Below, piece after piece: positions 1-6,730 of a stretch of 6,730 nucleotides of DNA. Source of the DNA: Nitrosomonadales bacterium (GTDB taxonomy: Bacteria; Pseudomonadota; Gammaproteobacteria; Burkholderiales; Sulfuricellaceae); the NCBI GenBank assembly GCA_003104895.1, contig PQAG01000167.1, forward strand, positions 1-6,730. Reading direction: 5' to 3'. The notes beneath the pieces were generated by a model. That model searched no databases. It was not told where the DNA came from and was given only the letters and a program-made list of their open reading frames with translations. The first letter of the stretch is position 1; every line of letters begins with the position of its first letter. The translations under genes and the position numbers were made by a program.

Positions 1-755
1 GGGATGCGGATCTGCTCGCCTTCTGCCAGTTCCGGCCCATACACGCGCTCGATGGCTTTTTCCAGGTAGCGGTAGGTTTCGGGCACGGCCTTGAACAGGC
101 TTTCGCGGAAATAGAACAGGCCGTTCTTGATCTCGTCGCGCACCTGCGGCTTGGTGGCGCGCACCTCGTCGGTTTTCCACAGGGTCTGGATCTGCCGCTC
201 CAGCAGGCGGATCAGCTCCTTGCGCTGCTCCTTGCCGGTGCGCGGATCGTCCAGCTGCTCGCCGGTCAGGAAAATGTGGCGCAGATGCTCCATGATGGTG
301 CGGCGCTTGGCTTCCGTCGGGTGCGCGGTCAGCACCGGGATATAGGCCGCCTGGTCGAGCAGGGCCTGCAACTGCGCGGCGCTGATACCCTGTTCATGAA
401 ATTCGCGCAGCGTGGCGTCAAACGAGCCTTTCCACAGCGCCCCCCCGGCGCGCACCTGGGCGCGCCGGATGTGATGCTGCCAGGATTCCTCGGCCAGGTT
501 GACGAGGCTGAAATAGGTGCTGAACGCCCGCACCACGTGCGTCAGCGTTTGCATGTCCAGAGTGCCGGCGAGCTTCTCGAGTTGCGCACGAAGGCGCGGG
601 TCATCATTTTTCCGCAGGCGGATATAGCCCTTGCGCAGGGCTTCTACCGCGGCCAGCACGTGTCCGTCCTCCTGGGTTTTCAACACATTGCCGAGCAGGT
701 TTCCGAAGAGCTTTACTCGAGCGCGCAACTGGGCATCAGTAGGTAATTTCGACAC
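1..755 (-). CDS. ppc: Phosphoenolpyruvate carboxylase, N-terminal part (cut by window edge)
   Basis: PEP carboxylase condenses phosphoenolpyruvate with bicarbonate to give oxaloacetate and phosphate in the cytosol, refilling the TCA cycle. The minus strand reads without a stop from the left edge to base 755 (251 codons; the family is usually about 880-950 aa). The diagnostic motif VLTAHPTEAKRRT is present, with the catalytic-type His at residue 145 (bases 321-323), close to His138 of the E. coli enzyme. The flanking sequence also fits the family: LFGNLLGNVLK near the N-terminus, then WKTDEVRATKPQVRDEIKNG. The GTG start at 755-753 gives MSKLPTDAQLRARVKLFG and has a GGAAAA purine run nine bases upstream (770-765). 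A GTG three codons further upstream (764-762) is possible but lies too close to that run. The frame stays open still further upstream with no family resemblance. The gene is divergent from the ATPase. Identity is very secure; the exact start is moderately secure. Confidence 0.93.
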   Translation of the reverse strand, partial: MSKLPTDAQLRARVKLFGNLLGNVLKTQEDGHVLAAVEALRKGYIRLRKNDDPRLRAQLEKLAGTLDMQTLTHVVRAFSTYFSLVNLAEESWQHHIRRAQVRAGGALWKGSFDATLREFHEQGISAAQLQALLDQAAYIPVLTAHPTEAKRRTIMEHLRHIFLTGEQLDDPRTGKEQRKELIRLLERQIQTLWKTDEVRATKPQVRDEIKNGLFYFRESLFKAVPETYRYLEKAIERVYGPELAEGEQIRI

Positions 756-764
756 TTTTATCAC

Positions 765-770
765 TTTTCC
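765..770 (-). promoter_or_regulatory. Likely ribosome binding site of ppc
   Basis: On the minus strand the run GGAAAA lies nine bases before the GTG at 755-753. It favours that codon over the in-frame GTG at 764-762, which would leave no room between the site and the start. The match to the Shine-Dalgarno sequence is only partial. Confidence 0.4.
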
Positions 771-845
771 AAACCGCAAAAGGCGGCAAAACCGGGCGGA
801 AGACGGCAACCTGCCCCATGTTGAAGATGATCTGCAAAGCCTGAC

Positions 846-873
846 ATTTTAGCGTTGCAGCATGGCCGGGCAA
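846..873 (-). promoter_or_regulatory. Candidate sigma70 promoter for ppc
   Basis: On the minus strand TTGCCC (873-868, 4 of 6 to the -35 consensus) is followed after 16 bases by TAAAAT (851-846, 5 of 6 to the -10 consensus). Transcription would begin near 839 and leave a leader of about 84 bases before the GTG start. A second, overlapping candidate is TTGCCA (906-901) with TAAAAT (881-876), but its 19-base spacing is poor. Both rest on pattern matching by eye. Confidence 0.4.
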
Positions 874-1007
874 GTATTTTACAGCACAGCCGCTCATGAT
901 TGGCAAAACAGGGGGGCGGCATATTGCATAAACACTTATCCTGCTACATGGTCAAAGTAATATACCCTTATCCAGATACGGAACTGCATCATCAAAGAAG
1001 AAAGCCG

Positions 1008-3677
1008 ATGGAACCCTCACCGCACCCGCCCTGGCACCATCTTCCGGCAGCCGAGGCCGCTCCCCTGCTGGGCAGCGACCCCGAACACGGCCTTGATGCG
1101 GCAGAAGCAGCGCGCCGCCTGGCAAGTTTCGGCCCCAACCGGCTGACACCACTCAAGGGCCGCGGGCCGCTGCTGCGCCTGCTGCTCCAGTTCCACCAGC
1201 CGCTGATCTACCTTCTGCTGGCATCCTCCGCCATCACCGCGGCACTGCAGGAATGGGTGGATGCGAGCGTGATTCTGGGCGTGGTGCTGGTCAACGCGGC
1301 CATCGGTTTCATTCAGGAAAGCAAGGCCGAAAGCGCTATTGCCGCACTGTCAAAAATCGTGGCTACCAGCGCGCGCGTGCTGCGCGGCGGCAAAAAAACC
1401 AGCATGGCCTCGGAGCAATTGGTGCCGGGCGATGTGGTGCTGCTGGCAGAGGGGGACAAGGTCCCTGCCGACCTCCGCCTCATTCACTGCCGCGAACTGA
1501 GAATCAACGAATCCACCCTCACCGGCGAATCGCTCCCGGTCAGCAAGCATGTCACGCCACTAGCGCACAATACGCTGCTGGCCGACCGTGCCAACATGGC
1601 CTATGCCGGCTCTCTCGTCTCCAGCGGCCATGGGTCGGGCATGGTGGTGGCGACCGGCAACGCAACCGAAACCGGGCGCATTTCACGCCTGATGGAACAG
1701 GCAGACACTTTCTCCACACCGCTCACGCGCAAGATCGAATGGTTCAGCAAAATCCTCCTTTACCTCATCCTGGCGCTGGCGGCATTCACTTTCGTGATCG
1801 GGCTGGCGCGCGGTGAAAGCGCGTTCGACATGTTCATGGCGGCAGTCGCCCTGTCGGTGGGCGCCATCCCCGAAGGCCTGCCCGCCGCGGTGACCATCAC
1901 GCTGGCCATCGGTGTTTCGCGCATGGCCAGGCGCCGCGCCATCATCCGCAAGCTCCCGGCGGTGGAAACCCTGGGCAGCACCACCGTCATCTGCTCCGAC
2001 AAGACCGGCACCCTGACCCAGAACCAGATGACGGTGCAACGGATATTTTCAGGCGCCCAGGATTTCTCAGCGAGCGGAACGGGTTATGCACCGCACGGCG
2101 AGATCGCGCCGGCCCTCACGCCCGCTGCCAGGGAATGCCTGCTGGCCGGCTTGCTGTGCAACGATGCCGGACTGGAGCACAGGAACGGTGCCTGGCATGT
2201 CAGCGGCGATCCGACCGAAGGAGCGCTGATCGTGGCGGCAATGAAGGCCGGACTGGAACCGGAAGGCAGCCATGCCGCCCATCCCCGCCTCGACGCCGTG
2301 CCCTTTGAATCGCGCCACCAGTACATGGCCACCCTGAACGCCGGCCGCATTTACCTCAAGGGCGCGGTGGAAAAGGTGCTGGAGCGCTGCACTGCCATGT
2401 TCGGGCCGGACGGCAACCCCATGCCGCTGGACCATGCAGAAATCACGCAGGCGGCCGATCGCATGGCCGGGCAGGGGCTGCGGGTACTGGCTTTCGCCAG
2501 CAAACCCGCCACCAGCGGGCAGGATGCGCTCACCCATGGCGATCTCGCGTCCGGCATGATTTTTCTTGGCCTGCAAGGGATGATGGACCCGCCGCGTCCG
2601 GAGGCGGTGCGCGCGGTCAAGGCCTGCCAGCGTGCCGGTATCGCGGTAAAAATGATTACCGGCGACCACGCCGTCACCGCAGCCGCCATCGCCCGCCAGG
2701 TTGGTCTATTACCCCCCGGACTGCTGCACGATGCCCGGAGCGGCATCCTCACCGGGCGCGAGCTGGCTGCGCTGGACGATGCCGGCTTGGCACTGGCGGC
2801 GGGCCACACCCACGTCTTCGCCCGCGTCGAGCCGGAGCAGAAGCTGCGTCTGGTCAGGGCGCTGCAGGCCAATGGCGAGGCCGTCGCCATGACCGGCGAC
2901 GGTGTCAACGACGCACCAGCGCTGAAACAGGCAGATATCGGCATCGCCATGGGCATTGCCGGCACCGAGGTCGCCAGGGAAGCTTCCGCCATGGTGCTCA
3001 CCGACGACAATTTCGCCTCCATCGAAGCGGCGGTGGAGGAAGGGCGCGGGGTTTTCGACAACCTTACCAAGTTCATCGTCTGGACCCTGCCCACCAACTT
3101 TGGCGAGGGTCTGGTGATCACCGCCGCCATTGTCGCCGGGGTAGCCCTGCCCATCCTTCCGGTGCAGATATTGTGGATCAACATGACCACTGCCGTCCTG
3201 CTCGGCCTGATGCTGTCTTTCGAGCCGATCGAGAAAAACATCATGCGCCGCCCGCCGCGCGCCCCCTCGTCCCCCCTGCTCACTCCGGTCCTGATGGGGC
3301 GCATCGCCATTGTCAGCGCTCTGCTGCTGGGCGGCGCCTTCTGGCTGTTCCTGTGGGAACTCGGACACGGCGCATCCATTGAATATGCGCGCACCGTCGC
3401 CGCCAATGTGTTCGTCTTTGGCGAGATGTTTTACCTCTTCAACTGCCGTTCCATGAGCGCCTCCATGTTCACGCTCGGGGTGTTTTCCAACCGCTGGCTG
3501 GTGGCGGGCGTGGCCGCGATGACCCTCCTGCAGCTGCTGTTCACCTATCTGCCGGCCATGAACGAGTGGTTCCGCACCGCGCCGATCGGCATGGATTCAT
3601 GGGGACGCATCATGGCGGTCAGCTTGGGAATTTATGTCGCCATCGGCACGGAAAAGTGGCTGCGCAGCAAGAAATAA
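1008..3677 (+). CDS. P2-type cation-transporting ATPase (SERCA/CtpF-like)
   Basis: This is an inner-membrane pump that couples ATP hydrolysis, through an aspartyl-phosphate intermediate, to cation movement. It has 889 aa, normal for the family. Domains in order: cation-ATPase N-terminal domain (about 8-60); M1-M2 (about 62-105); actuator domain with TGES at 172-175; M3 (about 247-267); M4 with PEGLP at 288-292; phosphorylation motif DKTGT with Asp331; nucleotide-binding domain with KGA at 451-453; DPPRP at 527-531; TGD at 551-553; TGDGVNDAP from 629; and M5-M10 (about 690-880). Compared with SERCA, the ion-site residues Glu289 (M4), Asn697 and Glu700 (M5), Asn725 and Thr728 (M6) and Glu806 (M8) are kept, but Ala729 replaces Asp800. 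The form NMTTA in M6 recalls mycobacterial CtpF. Calcium is the leading guess, but Na+ or another cation is possible. The ATG at 1008 is preceded by a purine-rich AAAGAAGAAAG. Upstream in-frame starts at 900 (TTG) and 948 (ATG) have no ribosome site and would add residues unlike the family. Confidence 0.93.
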   Translation: MEPSPHPPWHHLPAAEAAPLLGSDPEHGLDAAEAARRLASFGPNRLTPLKGRGPLLRLLLQFHQPLIYLLLASSAITAALQEWVDASVILGVVLVNAAIGFIQESKAESAIAALSKIVATSARVLRGGKKTSMASEQLVPGDVVLLAEGDKVPADLRLIHCRELRINESTLTGESLPVSKHVTPLAHNTLLADRANMAYAGSLVSSGHGSGMVVATGNATETGRISRLMEQADTFSTPLTRKIEWFSKILLYLILALAAFTFVIGLARGESAFDMFMAAVALSVGAIPEGLPAAVTITLAIGVSRMARRRAIIRKLPAVETLGSTTVICSDKTGTLTQNQMTVQRIFSGAQDFSASGTGYAPHGEIAPALTPAARECLLAGLLCNDAGLEHRNGAWHVSGDPTEGALIVAAMKAGLEPEGSHAAHPRLDAVPFESRHQYMATLNAGRIYLKGAVEKVLERCTAMFGPDGNPMPLDHAEITQAADRMAGQGLRVLAFASKPATSGQDALTHGDLASGMIFLGLQGMMDPPRPEAVRAVKACQRAGIAVKMITGDHAVTAAAIARQVGLLPPGLLHDARSGILTGRELAALDDAGLALAAGHTHVFARVEPEQKLRLVRALQANGEAVAMTGDGVNDAPALKQADIGIAMGIAGTEVAREASAMVLTDDNFASIEAAVEEGRGVFDNLTKFIVWTLPTNFGEGLVITAAIVAGVALPILPVQILWINMTTAVLLGLMLSFEPIEKNIMRRPPRAPSSPLLTPVLMGRIAIVSALLLGGAFWLFLWELGHGASIEYARTVAANVFVFGEMFYLFNCRSMSASMFTLGVFSNRWLVAGVAAMTLLQLLFTYLPAMNEWFRTAPIGMDSWGRIMAVSLGIYVAIGTEKWLRSKK

Positions 3678-3742
3678 ATCCCCTCTCACCCGCGTGTCAT
3701 AAGGAAATGCGGAGAAAATTAATAAACCGATATGGCAGTCCG

Positions 3743-3751
3743 TGATATAAA
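3743..3751 (+). promoter_or_regulatory. Candidate extended -10 promoter for the HD-GYP/GGDEF pair
   Basis: TGATATAAA fits the extended -10 form (TG, one base, then TATAAA, 5 of 6 to consensus). No good -35 lies 16-18 bases upstream, which is tolerated for extended -10 promoters. Transcription would start near 3758, leaving about 19 bases to the ATG at 3777. It lies in a locally AT-rich stretch between two GC-rich genes. If it is real, translation from the alternative ATG at 3732 would not be possible from this transcript. Confidence 0.3.
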
Positions 3752-3776
3752 TCCGGAAATCACTCACCGGAACGAC

Positions 3777-5054
3777 ATGAACGACAGCCAGACCCTGATC
3801 ATCGACATTACCCAGCTGCGTCCGGGGATGCACATCCATCTCGATCTTGGCTGGATGGATCACCCCTTTCCCATGAACAGCTTCACCATCCGCTCGCAGG
3901 AACAGATCGACATCATTCGCTCCCTGGGCCTCGAGCGGGTGCGCTTTTCCCCCGCCAAGAGCGATCCCGAGATTCTGCAAACCTATAGCCAGGAGCATGC
4001 GCCGGTACAGGCCGCAATCGAGGAAGAGTCGCCGGAAATGACGGCCAGGCGCCTGCGCCGCGACCTGCTTTCAAGCCAGTGGGCCAGCCTGCAGGCCTGC
4101 GAACGCAAGTATGCGGAGGCTGGACACAACTTCAGGCAGGTCATCGAGACTGCGCACTCCCGCCCCGCCGTATCGCGCGAACAGTCGGAAAGCATGATCA
4201 AGGGGTTTCTGGGTGAGATCATGGGCGAACAGGAAGCCTGCATCCGTCTCCTGTCCGAAAACGCCGGGGAAAAATCCTCGCTCCACTCCATCAACGTGAC
4301 CGTCATTTCGCTGCTGCTTGGCAAAGCCAGCGGCCTCGATGAGCAGGGCATGCTGGACGTGGGCATGGGCGCCCTGCTGCACGACGTGGGCAAAATCGAG
4401 CTGCCCGGCCGCCTGCGCTGGCATGATGAGCATTTCACCACGTCGGAACGCGAGCTCTACCAGGAGCACGTAGCCCACGGCGTCACGCTGGGGCGGAAAA
4501 TGGGCCTCTCCAAGGGCGCCTTGCTGGTGATCGGTCAGCACCATGAACTCGCCGATGGCAAGGGTTACCCGCGGCACATCACGGATAAGCAGATGTCGCT
4601 GCCAAGCCGTATCGTTGCACTCGTCAATCTGTATGACAACCTCTGCAACCCGGGCAACCCGGCGCTGGCGGCCACACCCCATGAAGCGCTGGCCATGATC
4701 TTTGCCCTGCGCAAATCCCAGTTCCACGCCGCCACCCTGTCGCTGTTCGTGCGCATGATGGGGGTTTACCCGCCGGGGTCGGTCGTGCAGCTAACCGACG
4801 ATCGCTTTGCCATGGTGGTTTCCGTCAATTCCTGCCGCCCGCTCAAGCCGCGCATCGTCATTCATGACGCAAACATTCCCAGGGACGAGGCCCTCGTCGT
4901 GGACCTCGAAGACGAGCCGGACCTGGGCATACGCCGCAGCCTCAAGCCGCTGCAATTGCCAAAAGGCGCTTTTGACTATCTGTCTCCGCGCAAGCGCATC
5001 TGCTATTTCTTCGAACGGGCGCGTGAAATTACTCCTCCCGCTGAAAACACATGA
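3777..5054 (+). CDS. DUF3391 + HD-GYP domain protein, predicted cyclic-di-GMP phosphodiesterase
   Basis: HD-GYP proteins hydrolyse cyclic-di-GMP, chiefly to GMP, and so lower this second messenger of motility and biofilm. The protein has 425 aa and no membrane segment. The N-terminal DUF3391 (about 6-65) carries QLRPGMHIHLDLGWMDHPF. A helical linker follows. The HD-GYP domain (about 160-325) has His170, the HD pair His202-Asp203 in LLHDVGK, His231, His255-His256, and DGKGYP with the GYP signature at 263-265. A C-terminal extension (about 329-425, GVYPPGSVVQLTDDRF onward) is of unknown role. Asn284, in VNLYDNLCNP, sits where other members have a metal-binding Asp, and Lys166 sits where the tri-metal enzyme PmGH has Glu185. 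Activity is therefore likely but not certain. The ATG at 3777 has GGA five bases upstream. An in-frame ATG at 3732 would add 15 residues with no well-placed ribosome site. The stop overlaps the next gene's start by four bases. Confidence 0.93.
   Translation: MNDSQTLIIDITQLRPGMHIHLDLGWMDHPFPMNSFTIRSQEQIDIIRSLGLERVRFSPAKSDPEILQTYSQEHAPVQAAIEEESPEMTARRLRRDLLSSQWASLQACERKYAEAGHNFRQVIETAHSRPAVSREQSESMIKGFLGEIMGEQEACIRLLSENAGEKSSLHSINVTVISLLLGKASGLDEQGMLDVGMGALLHDVGKIELPGRLRWHDEHFTTSERELYQEHVAHGVTLGRKMGLSKGALLVIGQHHELADGKGYPRHITDKQMSLPSRIVALVNLYDNLCNPGNPALAATPHEALAMIFALRKSQFHAATLSLFVRMMGVYPPGSVVQLTDDRFAMVVSVNSCRPLKPRIVIHDANIPRDEALVVDLEDEPDLGIRRSLKPLQLPKGAFDYLSPRKRICYFFERAREITPPAENT
5051..5054 (+). 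other. ATGA stop/start overlap coupling the two cyclic-di-GMP genes
   Basis: The downstream ATG (5051-5053) shares bases with the upstream TGA (5052-5054). No clear Shine-Dalgarno sequence precedes the ATG; the bases just before it read CTGAAAACAC. The downstream protein is therefore probably made by ribosomes that finish the HD-GYP gene and restart, which would tie the amounts of the two proteins together. Confidence 0.8.
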
Positions 5055-6730
5055 AAAACGGCAACTGGCAGCCCCTCCTCGATGGCATGCTTGAAGCGGT
5101 GTGGCTGGTGGACCCGATCGAACTGCGCATCCTGGCTGTGAACCGCGCCGCGGAAACCCTGCTCGGCTCAGAACCGGGCGCATTCACCGGCCAGCCTGTG
5201 ATCGACCTGTCCGCCACGCCGGAGGACATGTTCTTCTGGGAAGACGTGGCGGCGGGGCTGTCCGGCCAGATTTTCTCCGAAACCCTGCTGCGCCGCCAGG
5301 ATGGCACGATGGTTCAGGTCGAGCGGCGCGTTTCCCTCATAAAGACCAGCCAGGACAGCGCGGTCTATGTCGTGGCGGCACGCGACAAGAGCGCGCAGCG
5401 GCAGATCGAGGACGAGCTGGAAAAACTCATCGCCGAACTGCGCGCCACGCTCGAATCCACCGCGGACGGCATCCTGGTATCCGATCAGGAAGGGGGCATC
5501 CGTGGCTTTAACCAGCGCTTTGCCGAGATGTGGAATTTGCCGCAGGAACTGCTCACCCGGCGCAACGATGCCGCTGTCTATAGCTGGATGCAACAGTGCG
5601 CGCTGGATACCGAGCACTATGCCGAGCGCCTCGGCGCCATCAACCGCTCCCCGCTGCTGGAGGCCACCGACGTGCTGGTGCTGCGCACCGGCCATGTGCT
5701 GGAACGCACCTCCCTGCCGCAATATGCGCGCGGCAGGCCGATCGGACGGGTTTTTTCCTATCGCGACATCACCCAGCGGCTGGCCGACGAGGCCCGCCTG
5801 CAGCTTGCGTCAAAAGTTTTCGAATCCAGCCTGGATGCCATTTTCGTGACGGATGCCGCACACCGGATCATTGCTGCAAATCCCAGCTGCGAACGCCTGA
5901 GCGGCTACACCCAGGCAGAACTGCTGGGGCAGCCCTCGCGCACGTTCTTTTCCGAACTCAGCGAAGGCGCCTTCATCGAGCAGTTCATGGAACAGCTGGT
6001 GCGCGAGGGGTTGTGGGAAGGCGAAGTGTGGAACCGGCGCAAGAACGGCAAGCCTTATCTGTGCCTGGCCTCGATGGTGCGCGTCCTGGACAGGCAGGGT
6101 GCAGCCATACATTACATCGGTTTTTTCAAGGATCTGAGCGAAACCCACGCGGCCAGGAAGCGCATCGAGGAACTGGCCTACAACGACGCGCTCACCGGCC
6201 TCCCCAACCGGCTGCTGCTGGCCGAGCACATCGAGCATGCGATGAGCTTTGCCGACCGCAACGGCGGATCGTGCGCGGTGCTGTTCCTCGACCTGGATCA
6301 TTTCAAGCATATCAACGACTCCCTCGGCCACCTGTTCGGCGACCGGGTGCTGATCGAGGTGGCAGAACGGCTCAAGGACTGCCTGCGCCATGTCGACACC
6401 GCCGCGCGCCTGGGCGGAGACGAGTTTGTCCTGCTGCTCAACCAGGTGGATGTGCGCGGCACGGAAATCACCGCACGGCGCGTCCTCGATACCCTGTCCC
6501 GGCCTTTCACCCTGGACGACATCACTTTCACCGTGACCTGCAGCATCGGCATCGCGCTCTACCCGGGCGACGGCGTCACCATGGACGACCTGATCAAGAA
6601 TGCCGACAGCGCCATGTACCACGTCAAGGAGCGCGGACGCTCGGATTTCCGCTTCTACCAGCGGCAAATGAATATCGGTCTGCTGTCGCGCATGAAACTG
6701 GACCATGCCATGCGCCAGGCGCTCGAGAAC
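5051..6730 (+). CDS. PAS-PAS-PAS-GGDEF diguanylate cyclase, probably continuing into EAL (cut by window edge)
   Basis: This is a predicted cytosolic sensor that makes cyclic-di-GMP from two GTP. The frame is open for 560 codons to the right edge. It has no signal peptide or membrane segment. Three PAS folds precede the catalytic part: about 6-113 (ending YVVAARDKSAQRQIEDE), about 130-243 (ending VFSYRDITQRLADE) and about 254-367 (FVTDAAHRIIAANPSCERLSG to YIGFFKDLSETHAARK). The GGDEF domain starts with YNDALTGLPNR at 377-387. It has the metal-binding Asp414 in FLDLDHFKHIND and an intact GGDEF at 455-459. RHVD at 446-449 is the inhibitory I-site (RxxD) at the usual distance, so feedback inhibition by the product is expected. 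The last residues, MKLDHAMRQALEN, resemble the linker that enters an EAL phosphodiesterase domain, so a dual GGDEF-EAL protein is likely but not shown. The PAS ligands cannot be told from sequence. It is translationally coupled to the HD-GYP gene. Confidence 0.93.
   Translation, partial: MKNGNWQPLLDGMLEAVWLVDPIELRILAVNRAAETLLGSEPGAFTGQPVIDLSATPEDMFFWEDVAAGLSGQIFSETLLRRQDGTMVQVERRVSLIKTSQDSAVYVVAARDKSAQRQIEDELEKLIAELRATLESTADGILVSDQEGGIRGFNQRFAEMWNLPQELLTRRNDAAVYSWMQQCALDTEHYAERLGAINRSPLLEATDVLVLRTGHVLERTSLPQYARGRPIGRVFSYRDITQRLADEARLQLASKVFESSLDAIFVTDAAHRIIAANPSCERLSGYTQAELLGQPSRTFFSELSEGAFIEQFMEQLVREGLWEGEVWNRRKNGKPYLCLASMVRVLDRQGAAIHYIGFFKDLSETHAARKRIEELAYNDALTGLPNRLLLAEHIEHAMSFADRNGGSCAVLFLDLDHFKHINDSLGHLFGDRVLIEVAERLKDCLRHVDTAARLGGDEFVLLLNQVDVRGTEITARRVLDTLSRPFTLDDITFTVTCSIGIALYPGDGVTMDDLIKNADSAMYHVKERGRSDFRFYQRQMNIGLLSRMKLDHAMRQALEN

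Larger units (their letters stand above)
756..1007. other. Divergent intergenic region between ppc and the P-type ATPase gene
   Basis: The 252 bases separate two gene starts facing away from each other. The ppc side holds the candidate promoter at 846-873. It also has a small hairpin potential near the ribosome site: on the minus strand CCGC and GCGG (about 786-774) flank a five-base loop. On the ATPase side I found no strong sigma70 element: TTGCAT at 924-929 lacks a good -10 at proper spacing. No coding potential, RNA gene or clear operator palindrome was seen. Confidence 0.6.

Noticed and set aside
276..746. A 156-codon plus-strand open frame
   Set aside because: It lies opposite the clearly recognisable ppc frame and its translation shows no family resemblance; it is a shadow of a GC-rich gene.
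913..928. Possible sigma54 (-24/-12) promoter upstream of the ATPase gene
   Set aside because: GG and GC fall at the right ten-base spacing, and TTGCA is present, but the -24 half lies in a plain run of G and matches little else of the consensus.
900..1007. N-terminal extension of the ATPase from TTG 900 or ATG 948
   Set aside because: Neither codon has a ribosome site, and the added residues do not resemble P-type ATPase N-termini. The ATG at 1008 leads directly into the conserved N-terminal domain.
2351..3406. A 351-codon minus-strand open frame inside the ATPase gene
   Set aside because: Its translation is low-complexity (Ser, Ala, Arg rich) and it is antisense to conserved P-type ATPase motifs, so it is a by-product of GC-rich codon use.
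3691..3713. Hairpin after the ATPase gene as a terminator
   Set aside because: The stem is only six pairs with a wobble and an 11-base loop, and it is followed by an A-rich stretch and not by a T run.
5810..6706. A 298-codon minus-strand open frame
   Set aside because: It is antisense to the third PAS and GGDEF domains, which are intact on the plus strand. Its protein has no recognisable motif.

Overview
The window looks like a chromosomal segment of a GC-rich (roughly 60% by eye) proteobacterium. A betaproteobacterium is most likely. This rests on the style of the phosphoenolpyruvate carboxylase and on the DUF3391/HD-GYP protein with a 'VNLYDNLCNP' segment, a form I associate with Betaproteobacteria. 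The assignment is by recognition, not by search. I see no insertion sequence, phage gene, CRISPR array, tRNA or rRNA.

Layout: (1) 1-755, minus strand: the N-terminal 251 codons of phosphoenolpyruvate carboxylase (ppc), cut by the window edge. (2) 756-1007: a divergent intergenic region with a plausible sigma70 promoter for ppc and no convincing promoter for the rightward gene. (3) 1008-3677, plus strand: a complete 889-aa P2-type cation-transporting ATPase with all catalytic motifs. (4) 3678-3776: a short spacer with an extended -10-like element. (5) 3777-5054, plus: a complete DUF3391 + HD-GYP protein, a predicted cyclic-di-GMP phosphodiesterase. (6) 5051-6730, plus, cut by the right edge: a soluble sensor with three PAS domains and an intact GGDEF domain, followed by what looks like the linker into an EAL domain.

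The last two genes overlap by four bases (ATGA) and both handle cyclic-di-GMP, so they form a small coupled signalling unit: one predicted degrader and one predicted synthase, probably with its own degrading domain beyond the edge. The ATPase lies just upstream in the same direction, with no visible terminator between, so readthrough is possible. Nothing in the sequence links ion transport to the signalling genes functionally. ppc is divergent and metabolically unrelated.

I found no wholly new system. The most notable points are residue-level. The HD-GYP protein has Asn at a position usually held by a metal-binding Asp. The ATPase has Ala where SERCA has the Asp shared by both calcium sites.
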